46,549 nt of DNA from Lichtheimia corymbifera B2541 (taxonomy: Eukaryota > Mucoromycota > Mucoromycetes > Mucorales > Lichtheimiaceae), in the NCBI GenBank assembly GCA_000697475.1, contig JNEU01000948.1, positions 1-46,549 on the forward strand, read 5' to 3'. Below are positions 11,733-24,516 of this stretch, piece after piece (the first letter of the stretch is position 1; each line of letters opens with the position of its first letter). The notes under the pieces were generated by a model. That model was given only the letters and a program-made list of their open reading frames with translations. It ran no database searches and was not told the origin of the DNA. The position numbers and the translations under genes were made by a program.

Positions 11733-12932
11733 TCAAAGAAGCGATGGCTCTTCATCCATAGATTTCTTAATGCGTAATAGAATCGTGGTCTTCCAGTGGT
11801 CCAGCTTGGTCAATTGGTCGAATTCAAATACTTTTTGAGTAAACAATTCAACGTCGCCATTATCAACGCATTCAAGGATACCCTATCAAGGTAAAAAAAA
11901 GTCCATGTGAGTATCACACGCCACCGTCACCGCCACCTTGTGAATCCGTAGACTGATCCTCACCACTAAGAACTTGTATTCACGGGTGTTCTCAAATGAC
12001 ATGTCCATATTGCAATACTTGTCTAGAGCTTGCCGAGTCCGTACGAGGTCCTTTTCAGGGGTGTGTGTGAATGTGTGCATTGTGAGATTGCATGATAAGT
12101 GGATGATTGCTTACCCCTGTACATAGGTGGCACAGGCCAGCTTTCAAGAAATATTCTTTGATGGACCATTTGGTTAATTGGTTGTCAGCCGATGCTGTAG
12201 CCACTGTCTCCAGGTTCTCGATCGCCTTGTCGTATTGCTCTAATTGTGCTGCAAAATGGGCCACCTTGAGAAGACATTTGTTCACCATCCTATGCGAAAA
12301 CTCACGTGAGTCATCCACAAACCGACAACATATATATATATATAAAACATACGCTTGTTGATCATCAGCCATGTGCAATGTTGCAGCTTGTTCCCAGTTG
12401 TACATGGCACCTTGCAAATCAATCAAATCGGATTCATAGATCTCTGCAATTTCTTGATGATGCTTTGCAGCATTTCGGAAATGTGCACCTTCCTTGTCAA
12501 TCTTGATAGCGCTGTCAAGCATAGAAATCGCCACTATGATGGATGATGAGTGATAATCATCACCTCCTTGGTTACTACTTACTTTCAGGCTGATTCTTTT
12601 TGTAGCACTTTGCTGCACTTTCATAGGCTTTGGATGCGTCATACAGGGTATCGGATGTTTTCATAAAGAGCTGTGCAGCTTTGGTAAAGGCTTCACCGGC
12701 ATCGTTCCCTTTTCGGTGTTTGAGAAAGCTAGGGTAAGCATATGTGTATCGATATGCCATCTCATGACGCGCCTGGGGGCCGCTTACAGCGCTGTGCTAG
12801 CTTGAACGTATTGCCGGCTTTCTCATACAATTCAGCTGCTTCTTCTTCTTTGTTGCCACCTCCAAACCATGACCAGCTGTTTAATCGTTTGTCGGCTTGT
12901 TGCAATAACTCTTGTGCTTGACGTTCTGACAT
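11733..12932 (-). CDS. SEC17: Alpha-SNAP / Sec17, SNARE disassembly adaptor
   Basis: Predicted 287 aa, close to the usual 290. Exons: 12932-12788, 12708-12583, 12533-12353, 12289-12115, 12050-11964, 11882-11733; phase closes. The whole chain follows the alpha-SNAP helical-repeat pattern: KEEEAAELYEKAG, FKLAQRW, AAKHHQEIAEIYE, ANKCLLKVA-type MVNKCLLKVAHFA, KEYFLKAGLCHL, and the C-terminal LDHWKTTILLRIKK ending in Leu-Leu, the conserved NSF-activating end. The family recruits the NSF ATPase to cis-SNARE complexes in membrane fusion. The start is ATG with SERQAQELL; no earlier in-frame ATG is close. The exon 2 acceptor (12709) was chosen because it restores the conserved Trp of QRW. Divergent from the USP-like gene. 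Confidence 0.95.
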
Positions 12933-13671
12933 TGGCGGGTCAATTGCGATGATAGTCACTGCAATGCTGTATCGGGAGAGATGAGATGGGGTGCGTAAAG
13001 GGAATTAAAAAGCAACCTGTATACAAGCAAAAAAGTGTGGCGCGAGTAGAGCGAGAGGAGGGGAGAGGATAATGCTACGTGTGCTCGAGTTGAAATCTTG
13101 CGAGAAACAAACCCAGCCAATCAAACCTGCTTGATTTTTCCAAAGTGCCATTCATGCTATTATGCCATATTGCAAGCAGTGATGAATTCAGACAATGATA
13201 TTATACATGTCTGATATCACAATCACACCGCCACTGGCGATAATACAACAATAAGGCATACTAGACTACTAGATCAATAATAAAGATGCATGAGCCACAC
13301 CACCAGATCTAAGTTATATCGCACTAAACCACCACCAGTACTATAGTTGCTTAAAGTGACAGATCCGGTTGCTTTAGTACTTTGCAAAACACCGCTGGCA
13401 TGTCAAACAACATTACCAATATTGCGGATCTCACCTTAAATACCACAATGAATCGAATTCTTTGTTCTTTGATACAAAGACCACTGCTGGCACAATTACA
13501 CATGCCTTGTACAACGTCTATGCAGCGCCATTTTAATCTGCTGAGCCGCACGAGCACTTGTGATACCACTTTTTCTTGCTTGCTATGCTCAGCTTGAGTA
13601 GAAGAAGAAATATATATATAGAGTGTAGGTCTGTGTACAATTTGACAATTTTTCTTCTTGCAAACAGCATA
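12933..13671. other. Divergent intergenic region with TATA-like tract
   Basis: About 0.74 kb between SEC17 (-) and the USP-like gene (+). A TATATATATA tract at 13611-13620 lies about 50 nt before the USP-like start and may be its TATA box. No other gene recognised. Confidence 0.45.
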
Positions 13672-15979
13672 ATGACATCCACAAGTCAGGTACGTATCTG
13701 TGGCAGTGAATAATGCATGGATTGCTTTTATTCAAAAACGCTTCTTCCACGACTACTCAGTCTTCTCCCCCGATCTACTACCAACCTCGACAAAGTGCAA
13801 TACATGACGCTCCTATCGAACCTTATGCGCCTGGACCACCACCTCCACCTGCACGCTCTGTAGTTTTGCATTGTATGTCCCATTTTCCCAACACCCTTCA
13901 TCTTTGCACACAGAATAGGATATAAAATACTAAATCATTTACTTGCTATAGATGAGGATATTGCCAATCAGAATCTCGGGATTATCAAGGACGATGATGT
14001 GTATGACCTAAAGTGTGAACACTGGTATGTGTCAGATTTCCATGACAACCCTGACAAGGTCTACGGCCCAGATTTCAAAGCCGGTGGAAATAGCTGGTAA
14101 GAACAACCTCTTGGTATTATGGATCCAAATGCTTAAATGCTGCAATGTACATAGGAGATTGGTACTCTATCCCAGAGGAAAGGACGGGCTCAGTGAACAT
14201 GTATCCATCGACCTGCAGTGGACGAGCGGGTTGTATGCATCCTCCTACGACCATATCCATGTACAATTTGTTATCTGCATGTCCACAATGAGCTTCCCTA
14301 CCAACTATACTTGCCGTAGTAAGTCGACATTGTACACCTCGCATTGTGGGCTCATGGCTCACATGGGATCGCATGCACCGCAACACAGGTACTTCGTTTC
14401 GATTCACCAAAGCTGAAAGCGAACACGGCTTTACCGAATTTGGCAACTTTGATCATTTGACACGCAACGATTTTGACACTGGTCGTGAAGCATTTGTCAA
14501 GAACAACAAGACACGTATTACATGCATTATTCGTATCCTAAAGTCCACCATCGATACCAATTCTCGGTACACTGGCACTAGTGCGTAAGTATATGCTACA
14601 CAAAAATCCAATCTTACATTGACCTTCTTGCTTGTATTCAAAAGTGATCCGTATAACTCGAGGGCGAAAACAGGACATATTGGATTAAGGCGCATCGGCA
14701 AAACGTCCTATATGGAAGCCGTCATACAGCTACTTTTCAACATTAGAAAGTTCCGAAAGGCGATATACAACATACCAACCGGCAACGTGGATGGCATCGT
14801 CACACCTTCAGATAGCCCAGCATTGGCATTACAGCGCTTGTTCTATCGCATGCAATTTGGCACAGATTGCCCATGTACGTTATCCTGCATCGTCATTGCA
14901 TCATTATTATTGACCTTTGTGCCTTCTTTTTTCTAGCTCTTGCTGAGCTGATCCAATCCTTTGGATGGAACGACCGTGACATTAATAGCTCTGGAGGAGA
15001 GGAGTGTATCGAGTTCCTTTTGGCCTTTTTACGAAGCATGGATGATACCTATTTTAATGTAATGCATTGCCGTGGATGAGGTCACAAGCGCATGCTAATT
15101 GATCATTGTATATATGTAGAAAACAAGCCCTTGGTCTGAAACTAGGAAGCTCTTTGGTAATGAAGTAGCGCATGCTGGTCGAGAGTATTTCTTGGAATCA
15201 AGTAAGTAATGATCACCTATAAAACCATGTTACAACTACTAATATGCATGCCATTAGTGATTTCACTCGATACAATAGGATGCTCATCTATACAAGAATC
15301 CTTATCTAAAGCAACAAAGAGGGACTGGGCTTTTCGAAAACGCTTACGCATCAAGGCTCTTGCTCCAGTATTATTGTTTGAGCTCGATATTTGGAGGCAG
15401 GATTATGGACCAACGCTTCAAAAGGTAAGCTTCGATTGATACATCTTCATGCATTGGCTTATGGCAAGTGTATAGATTGACCACAAAGTGTCTTATCCAC
15501 TCCACCTTAACATGAGTCCCTACACTGAAACATTTGCCAGAGACACAGAATGGGAACGATACGTTTTATTTGGGTAAGAAGAAGAATTGGAATCGATCAA
15601 GCATCATATTAACTTTTTTGTCATCAATATGTAAGAATGATTATGCATTATGGATCAGCCAAGAACGGAAACCATTGCACCTATATCAACGGTCTCTCAG
15701 GTCACTCGGAATGGTATGGATGAATTATTTTGGAGCATACTGAATGCATCATTATCTAACAATTTAAATCATGTCAGGCTCAAGTTTGATGGTTGGAAAG
15801 TGGAAAATGTGCCGGTGGACGAAGTCTTGAATCCTCAGCAAAGGGGAAGCTCTGTAAGGCGGTACAAGCGCAACAACCCCTACGTCTTATGTTACGTTCG
15901 TGAATCCCATTTGAATGAAGTGCTCTGTCATATCACAGCAGAAGATATCCCCACTCATATCCGTAATATCAATGCCTAA
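13672..15979 (+). CDS. USP7/Ubp15-like protein lacking the catalytic cysteine
   Basis: Predicted 537 aa in twelve exons: 13672-13689, 13761-13872, 13952-14096, 14155-14318, 14389-14584, 14645-14874, 14937-15058, 15120-15201, 15258-15424, 15476-15573, 15636-15713, 15778-15979; phase closes. A Pro-rich N-terminus is followed by a MATH domain (about 55-190; NSWRLVLYPRG) and a USP fold. The Cys box, normally GxxxCYMN-like, reads GKTSYMEA, with Ser233 at the nucleophile position. The QHDVQE-like element is replaced by SSGGEE (306-311). A His-box-like GNHCTYIN (His458) and the late YVLCYVRESHLNEVL remain as in USP7. The Ubl domains that follow the core in USP7/Ubp15 are absent. The intact frame and good splice sites suggest a retained gene and a probable pseudo-deubiquitinase, perhaps a MATH-dependent binder. 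Loss of activity is inferred. Confidence 0.82.
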
Positions 15980-16619
15980 TAAAACCTGTAATATAGTACA
16001 ACACATCCCGTGCCTGATATCGATGATCTTGTGATCCTCTTTCATGCCGCTTTGCTGCAACAATGATTCATATGATCGTTACACAAATGACGATAAGCTA
16101 TGAGAGCCAATTTTAGATGAATGGCTTTAGGTTTGAACGAATAATAAAGTTGTGTTAGATACTATATCATCTCCCGGGTTGCTGAGAACCTATGAAAGCA
16201 ATACAATCAATAATAATGAAATCGCGACAATGAGTACAAATGAGCCACCAGAGGCAAACCAAAAATATACTTTATTATTCAGGTGACATGATTTAGCGTG
16301 CCATAGGATGATACGCATGAGCCCAACACGTGAAACATCGTTAGCATCATTGCTCACGATATTACATGCATGCCCTAACCAAGCCCAGACATCAAAGCGT
16401 CAACTTGCCATACGTATCCAAAAGAAAAATTCATAAGCGAAAATGCATGTTGGTGAGAGTAAAAACTCAGCAAATGTAAAAGCGGATAAACCATTGTCTT
16501 CATGCAGGGTTTTCATTATACAAATAGAAGCGGATGTAGTGTCGTTGGATGGGTTTATAACAGAGTAAATGCATGGGGGAGTAGTGTGTGTGCGAGAGTC
16601 TATAATTGTATGGTAACGT
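15980..16619. other. Convergent intergenic region
   Basis: About 0.64 kb between the ends of the USP-like gene (+) and OAC1 (-). AT-rich, with several AATAAA-like tracts (for example near 16140) that could serve polyadenylation. No gene seen. Confidence 0.45.
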
Positions 16620-17754
16620 CTACTGCAGATACTTTCCGTAGATATTCTTGATTTGCTCCATGAACACAAACATGAGCGTAGTGTGTGGTCTAAAAGGGGG
16701 AAAAAAGTTAGCCCTAATGATCATACACACACGCAACCCAATAATTTACCCGATCCGAAGATAATGTGCGGAGAATCCCTTGTATAAACCTCGAATACCC
16801 TCTGTTCTCGTCAACTTTAAGAAGCAATCGACCGGGCTGTTGTAAAGTAAGCCACGACCAGTCACTGGATCAACACCTTGATTGTACATGCGAGTAGAAA
16901 TGACATCGAATGGATTCATGGCGATAGAAACGAGGAAACCAGCAAACATCGAAGTAGCGAAATGAGTAGCGATGCTATCAGGGAGACCGAAACGGGAGAC
17001 AAGAATCTCTTTGCCAAACATGTAGGTAGGCATTTGCACAGCTGAGCCCACGCCGGCACGGGCCATAGCAGCATCTGCGCCTCGATAGATACCCTTCAAG
17101 CCTTCACTGCGATAGATACGACTCAATGCATTCCATGCCGAATCAATTTCATGCTGATGACCGATCTGTTTGAATACTGGAGAATACGACTGTTGTCTCG
17201 TCTTGATAAGGTATAATGGTGAACCGAGCAAAGCACCTGTTACACCCGCAACCGCTCCAGCAAACACGCCCGAGGCTAACATGCCTTGCTTGGATTGGAT
17301 ATCGAACAAGCTGACGGCTGCATTTTGCACAGGCTCATATAATCCGATCCGACTGCCATTCAAGCAAACCTGGTAGACATAGGCAACACCGAGACCCCGT
17401 TGAATGCCACGGATTCCCTCATGCTTAAGGATGACTTGAAGTGCCTGGAGACTATTGTGATAAGGCCGGGCAGAGGCTGAAAGTGCACCAGCACGCACCA
17501 GCTCGCCTTGAAGTTGTAACCGAGTCTTGACTACCTTTACTTCCAAAGTCAATAAACGTACTATGTAGTCTCCCGAGAAAAAGTAATATCCCTTTATATA
17601 CCTCGAGTGGATTGGTAAAGGTTACGGCTCCACATGCTGCAAGACCACCGATCGTAAAACCAACAAATGTTTCCTTGAGTTTGCTAGGGCTTGTCGTTTC
17701 GGCTGTTTGTTGTGGCAATGTTGCCGTGGTCTTGAGTGATTCCGATGTCGCCAT
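16620..17754 (-). CDS. OAC1: Mitochondrial oxaloacetate carrier, Oac1-type (SLC25)
   Basis: Predicted 335 aa; exons 17754-17602, 17534-16750, 16689-16620; phase closes. Three mitochondrial-carrier repeats are visible with signatures TNPLEVVKTRLQLQGEL, GSPLYLIKTRQQSYS and MNPFDVISTRMYNQG. The LNGSRIGLYEP and GVGSAVQMPTY segments match the Oac1/SLC25A34-35 group closely. The yeast protein carries oxaloacetate, sulfate and related anions across the inner membrane; the exact substrate here is inferred. The start ATG precedes a Ser/Thr-rich lead of about 25 residues. The last exon encodes the conserved PHTTLMFVFMEQ end. Convergent with the USP-like gene. Confidence 0.92.
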
Positions 17755-18858
17755 TAAAAGTCGATGGAGAGTAAATGTAAGGTTGTGGAGATCAAACTGA
17801 AAGAGAAGGTTCAAAATACACCAGCAAGTAGACAGGGGAAATCACTCTTTTAATGCTCAGTGGTTGTTTCACAGGTTCCTAAGAAATAATGAAGCGTCTT
17901 TATTCCCCCACACGGGCTATTCTAATATGTATGCAATGACTTGGCCCAATGATTGCTGTGACCTGCAAAGATTGCATCTCGTCCATGCTTGTCTGTTTTT
18001 TTTTATGATCGACTTTTTACTTCCAAGTTGGGTTGCTCAAAGGTGAGTGTGACATGGCATATAACCATGACGACGACCATATGACTCTACTACTACGAAT
18101 ACTGAAACATAGCTTTAATGAATACTACAATATGGGCCTGAACGATATTGCGATATGACATGGAATGAAATGCACCAATGGTAACGTAAAAAGAAGCCTA
18201 TTTACCCCGTATTCACGGTTTTGTGACACATCTTTGTAAACACCATTAAAGCACAGACGGCAGATCCGATGGGTCGGGTAAACCTCTTTTGCAGAATGAT
18301 CCAATGGACGACAAGCAGCATGGTTTCATCGAAATAAGCATCGTATGTTGTTGGACGTCATCCACCGTCATCTTGAACATAGCAATATAGTAAATCATCA
18401 AAGAGATTTATTTTCTCACACTGCATCACACGCATAGTATGCATGAAAAGCAACAAATAATTTACCCCCACTCCTTCCAGCTAACTACGAGAGCGGAGCA
18501 AGGATATGAGCTGCGGAACTAATGGGGATCATCATGCAACTTGTAACAGCGTAGTATCCATTGATTGAATAATAAAAGGATGGCACTGATTGAAGTATAT
18601 GAGAGAGGGAAGGAGGGATAAGATGACCAAGTCAGTGGTTGCCTCGTGACTCATTTGTGTGTGGTAGAGTTTCATTTTCATCAAGGGCAAGTTTATGCGA
18701 CTATTTCCTCTCTTCTCTCTTCTTGTCAAGCACTCACACACTCCTCTCTTACTTTATACACTCGCTCTCTTTTTCTCATTTCCCCCCCCTTCAATTCAAC
18801 TTATACCAACTCCATTGATAACACAACCACTACCTTACTATCCCGCAGCAAACCTATT
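17755..18858. other. Divergent intergenic region
   Basis: About 1.1 kb between OAC1 (-) and the BCAS3-like gene (+). The last 200 bases are CT-rich, as in fungal leaders. No ORF with family resemblance and no RNA gene recognised. Confidence 0.45.
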
Positions 18859-21800
18859 ATGAAGCAAGCATCCAATGACTACCAACCAGGTGTCCGTGCC
18901 GAGCCTAGATTCCTTAGGTAAGGATGCTACATCCGCAGTCGTTGTCTACTTGCGAGATCATTGACAGCTCCCATTGCTCATAGAGATCCCACTTCGCTCG
19001 AGTTTATTTCCTCGGGCCTGACTCGTTTCTCGTCCTATGTCGTATCCAACTTGCCCAAACGTAAACCAAGCATGCAGCAGCAATACAGCGACCTACAACC
19101 ACCTTTGCTCTTTTATCAGCAACAACCTGCTCCTCCTCCACCATCTCCTGTGACACCCGTCAGTTCAAGCTTGGAGGATCAATCAACAAAACCAGAACTA
19201 GAAGACGATCATGATAAAGTAACCTTTGCCTCGTTTCAACATATGGAGACATTAGGCATGGATGATACTGTTTCTACACGGTAAGATACATACATCAATT
19301 ACAGCATGGATGGGGGATCGACGACTCATTGGTATGATGATTAGACGTTTATGCTTGTTACTGGGATATCACGATGGATTTCAAATTTGGGATATCACCA
19401 ATCCAGATAATATCCACGAGATATGTTCAATTCGAGACGAGGAAGCTTTTGGAACAGTGTCGTTTATGCATATCATCAATTCCCCTTATCAGCAAGATAC
19501 AAAAGATAAACATCCACTATTGGCCATTGTGTAAGTATGGATGGAGAGAGATAGAGAGAGAGGGAGACGTGGGAAGCGACATGTATTCAATGGAGATTAT
19601 CTAGAACAAGTCGTGAACCTGCTGACAATGACGCTATGGGTGTGATGGATCCTGATCATACAAGAAGAGCATCCACGTCATCCGCTAAATCATTTCATGC
19701 AACATGTACGGTGCTTCGATTTTATTCGCTCAACACACATCAAGTCATCAAAGAAATCCACAATATGGGTGATGAGGAAGAGGAGACTAGGATAACAGCC
19801 ATCAAGAGTAATCATACAGCGGTGGTGGTGGTAAGTGAGAGTATGACGTATATAATGTGCGAGTTGCTAATTTAGGAATATGTAGGGATGCACTGGGAGC
19901 TCTGGCTCTACATTACATGTATTGTCGTGCAAGACACTTGACCCCTTATCCACGCCAATTACAGACGTCTATCATGATCCCATCAATGGTCCTGTCTTTA
20001 CACTGGGTGCCCGCTTCTTGGCCTATGCTACTCATTCTCCTGTGTTAAATGACGATCTTGCTCTCAGTCAACATAAGGGCATCGGTGGAACAGGTCTTGG
20101 TGTACTTCAAGGGGATAAGGATGTGAAGGATATCGCCAAGGAAGTCGTGAGTGGAGTCAAATCGTTGAGCGAATATGGATACCAGACACTCTCCAACTAC
20201 TTTGGTAACCATCCACAAGATAAGATGCAGCCACCACCTCCACAACAACAAGCGCCTTCAGTAGTATCATCTTCACCTCGTACTATATCGCCTATGGGTA
20301 TGCGTTATGATGAACGAACAGCCAGTCCAATCCCATCAAGCAGTACACAAACAGCGACAACCACAACAACAACAACAACTCATAGAAAAACACCTGCTGC
20401 AGGCATGGTAGGTCTTTGTTCATTATATGAAGAGTAGGATAAGGTTACTTAAAGAATGTGCATGCATTTTAGGTGATGATTCGAGACATTGCTAAATTAC
20501 CAACGACACCCACTCGCAACATGTCACTATCCACTGTGGCCCATTTTCGACCCCACACGCATCCATTGTCATGCTTGACATTCAATGCTGCAGGAACACT
20601 ACTATTGTCTGCATCAAAGCAAGGTCATACGTTTCACATATTTGGAGTGTTGCCTAGCAACAACGTGGTGGGCAACATATCACATTTATACAGTTTGGCA
20701 CGTGGATACACTGATGCACAAGTCGAGGACTGCCAATTTTCAGCGGATTCAATGTGGTGTTCGGTCAGCACAGCACGTGGCACTACTCATGTGTATGCCA
20801 TCAATCCTTATGGCGGTAAACCTGAGATCATGGGCCATGTAGTAGGCAAAGTCAACAATCCACCGGTGCGATTATTCATGAATCAGCAACGTAAATTAGA
20901 AAAGGTTTGTATTGGTAATGAGAGAGAGGTATAATACAATGGATTGACATTCCTTTTTTTCCTTCAAGAGTACATCCCTTGGAAGTGTGGTGCGTGTCAA
21001 ACAACGACGACCCATGATAACAGAAATGCATGACGATTTGGCTTTGAATCAACAGCAACAACAGCAACATTATCCAACAGCAGCCATCCCTCCACCTATA
21101 CCAACACGATCATCTCACTCCAGACAACCACGAGCAAAGTTATCCACAATGTTCCTTCTTCCAACCAAAATCCCATATCTTGTGCATGCATCAAAATCAT
21201 CTCACAGCGGTACCAACAATACCAATGGCACGGGTCATACCAATGCAAGTGGCAGCAATAGCAGTAAAGCTTTACTGGATGGTGGTGCGGCTTCATTCAA
21301 AGCATTCAAACAACAAGCTTCATCTAGCCTTGGTTCTATGCTATCATCTTTTGGCTCGAGTATCAGCAGCACGGACTCATCCTCTTCATTTTCATCGATG
21401 CGTCAACATCATGCATGGACATCTGCTCATGACAAGCTAGCTGACAATCGGTTATTTGGATTTGACGAAGAAGAAATGCCAACTGTGGAAGATGACGATT
21501 CGAGGACATTGCATGATGGACGTATCGGATATCAAGATATGTATTCAATTCATCCACGAGGCATGTTGACATTACATCGATGCTGGGTGAGCAAGTCTGT
21601 TGTCAAGAAACGTGATCATTCGCGAACGATTGAATTGGTGGTGAAGCAAGAGGATGTAGCAGAATGGTCCATGGCACGTACAACCGAATGGGAGCAAGTC
21701 AAAGTGTCACTAGCACGTGATAACAATGCAACGGATGCCACGACAACGACGACAAGGAAAAAGAAACGACGCACTCCATGGCTTTCGAATGCCGAGATCA

Positions 21801-22576
21801 CGACATGTTTACCAGACGAACAACCCCTGTGGACATCATCCCAGTTTAGTCTACAAACGTTTTCAGAGGATCCTGCTACTTTATCCAAAAAGCTATGGAA
21901 AACAGGCGAAATGCCAGAAGCAAAACCTGTTCATGTGCGACGAGAATTACCTGAACCCTATTCAAGCCGTATCGATCGTGTTGGCAAGACTACTGCACGG
22001 ATCACTAGTCAAGATGAAGAGAATTTGGATGATGCTTTGGCTGAACTAGAAGGTAAGTAATGGCCTTTTTCATGCTATGACATGAAACTCAATATTTCAT
22101 ACTTTGTAGATAATCTTTCCAAGGCTATGCAAACTACCTTCACTACGCCATCACCTACAACATTGTTATCAGGCTCGTATGGTAGCGCTAGTCCAGCTGG
22201 ATACAAGCGAGGATTACAGCAACCCATTATACCAGGAAACAATGGAACAACTCCTTCATCCATATCCTTTGAAGATGCACACCTTATCAGCATGGGTAGT
22301 GGTCCAAGTCCAGAAGACTTACTTACACATCACCAACAACAAACACGTGGCAATATGGCACTTCATCACAGCTCCTTGATACAATTTGATGAAGATGAAG
22401 AAGTACGCTTGCCAGCCACTCCAAGCATGCAGAGCAGTAGCAGCATCAGACTTGATGACGACGATGGTGATGACCCTCCTGTCATGGATCAACAAGTATT
22501 TTCTCCTGACGGTGACAATGAAATGGCTCATCCAAGTGAATCTATTTTTGCTGAACGACCCCCACCATCCTTGTAG
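18859..22576 (+). CDS. BCAS3 domain beta-propeller protein
   Basis: Predicted 1090 aa; exons 18859-18917, 18984-19280, 19345-19530, 19605-19830, 19886-20407, 20473-20904, 20969-22052, 22110-22576; phase closes. The N-terminal half forms WD-like blades (LLLGYHDGFQIWDI, STLHVLSCKTL, FTLGARFLAYATHS). The BCAS3 core follows (AHFRPHTHPLSCLTFNAAG, LYSLARG, STARGTTHVYAINPYGG). The rest is low-complexity, rich in Ser, Gln and Asp/Glu. Animal BCAS3 and plant ATG18-like relatives bind phosphoinositides and work in autophagy; a role near the phagophore is inferred from them. An acceptor at 18983 was preferred because it keeps phase from the short first exon. Long disordered insertions (Pro-rich near 100-130 and Ser-rich in exon 7) are lineage-specific. 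Convergent with the velvet gene. Confidence 0.85.
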
Positions 22577-22721
22577 TAGAATGAATGTACATACCCCCCC
22601 CCAACCCGATTGACCCTTCATTGTTGTCCTCTTATATCAAAGCACACACACCCAACCTATATATGTAATTCAACCATGTTTTGAAAGAGCTTATAAAGAA
22701 AGTGTTTATGTACAAAGAAAG

Positions 22722-23870
22722 CTATTGGTGCTGAACATTACAAAGCAAAGGTGGAAGCGTAAGTTCATGGTAGTTATTGACATGACCACCCTTGAGGATG
22801 GAATGAAGTGGAGGTAATTGAATGCAGATATCATCATCTTCCGGTGGTGGTGAAGCCATGAAGCTTGCAGCTGTTGTTGGCTTCATCATTTTAGGTGTTG
22901 TGTGAGTGTTGTTGCGACACGGAGAGGAGTGTGATGATGATGAAGAAGAAGGTGGTACCACTTGAATGACTTGGAGCTTACGCTTCTTTGCTTGCTGCTG
23001 CTGTTGTGTATGATTGCTGTCAAAGAATAAACATAGAAAGTTGTTACAAATGAGGATGGGTGGGAAGAAATGATCATGTGTAATCATTGTAACCTTACAT
23101 GCGATGTTGTTTTCGAATCCTTAACCTGACGCCTTGGTCTGAGAAGGAACGTGTTAAAAAGGTAGATTCATCAAAACCGGGAAATCGTTTGGATGGATAC
23201 ACAATGAAGGGCTCTGTCATGATTGTTTTGCAATTGCGAACCTCGTCCCTGCCCACCACCACCGGTTAATTCATATAGCCCTTCAGTGCGTGAAAATGTA
23301 AATGCTTACCCGGTCATTTCAAAAAGAGAAAAATGTAACCGGAATTGACCCTCTTTTATCACGGCAAGATCACCAAATATGAAAAATCCAGCATCCCTAT
23401 TGTCAATATCCCGGAGTCGATACAATGAAGATACCGTCGTTCCCACAAGGTATTCCTGAGAAGGTAGCAAAGTACATGTAGGATCATCAGCAGCCACCAA
23501 ATTTGCCATGACATAATAAAATGGGCTTTGTAGAAGGAAATCCCTTTAACACATATCAGTGATATCGCTCTTGTTACACTATGTGGCGGTGGTGGATTGT
23601 TGTCGAAGAATACCGTACCTCGTTATATTTTGGGAACGGTGCACCCATTCAAGTTTCAAGATAGGCGGTGGGTCAATTGGTTGTCTGCGGTCTGCAAATC
23701 ATTCCGTCGTGTGTGTGTCAACATGGCAGGTTCTGCAAAACAAGGTACAGCGAAAAATGAATACCTCGTTCATTGGGTGAGCACACTTTAGTCAGCCGTG
23801 GCTGTTGTCGTAAGTTAAGGTTATAATCCCTGAATGAAGTTTGTGTCAACATGGCTGTTCTTTTCAACAT
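22722..23870 (-). CDS. Velvet-domain transcription regulator
   Basis: Predicted 285 aa; exons 23870-23765, 23691-23619, 23543-23310, 23248-23099, 23016-22722; phase closes. The velvet domain spans about residues 16-187: NLNLRQQPRLTKVCS, DRRQPIDPPPILKL, FFIFGDLAVIKEGQFRL, and TEPFIVYPSKRFPGF up to SFSDQGVRLRIRK. All the family's usual blocks are present in order. The tail is Gln- and Ser-rich with a basic KKRK that could be a nuclear localisation signal. Velvet proteins (VosA, VelB, VeA) bind DNA through an NF-kB-like fold and control fungal development and secondary metabolism. I cannot assign the subfamily. Two in-frame ATGs (23870, 23852) are possible starts; the first is used. Divergent from the YjbQ gene. 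Confidence 0.9.
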
Positions 23871-24283
23871 GGTTAATTTACGAGGTCATACATACCTTTC
23901 GCGAGGGAGATGTTTGGTCAGCGAGCTTGATATGAAGCGATAAGTACATGAAGTATTAAAGGAGGAGGAGGATTCAACAGACGAGGGATGATTAAACTGG
24001 CATGACGAGCTCATAGTCACGTACACAAAAGAAAACTGGGGAAGAACGAAGGGAAAAAGCTACTTTTGAGGAAAAAAAGATGCTAAAGCTAGTTTTGAGG
24101 TATCGAGAAACCCACTTTAGTCAATTTAACCCAGAGTGCAAAATAGGGTTACACGTGCATCGGTCATAGCTCCCCGCCAACTTGCAGTTGTTGGAATGGG
24201 GTTGCACACACATACACACATATCAAGCATTAATACCCTACTGTAGTTGCATATTTCAATAACGTATCTAAGGATGGGTGTCA

Positions 24284-24318
<35 letters not shown>
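24284..24318 (+). repeat. (ATG)n microsatellite
   Basis: About 11-12 copies of ATG/GAT in the divergent spacer (23871-24516) between the velvet and YjbQ genes. It creates a spurious poly-Ser frame on the minus strand. Nothing else is recognised in this 0.65 kb spacer. Confidence 0.9.
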
Positions 24319-24516
24319 AATGCTAGTAAAAGAGACATAGACTTGCATCATCAGTAAACAGTACTAATGTATAGTTATTACATCATCCGTTTGCAAGCAA
24401 ATACAAATGCGGTTTGGTGGTGCCCATTTTGGCTATTTCTTTCTCAAAGCCAAATCATCGCGTGCAACCCATCTTTTTCCCGCTCTTTGCCGTATCCAAG
24501 CACATATCATAGCAAC

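Noticed and set aside
24126..24338. Minus-strand ORF with a poly-Ser run
   Set aside because: It is produced by the ATG/GAT microsatellite and shows no other protein-like feature.
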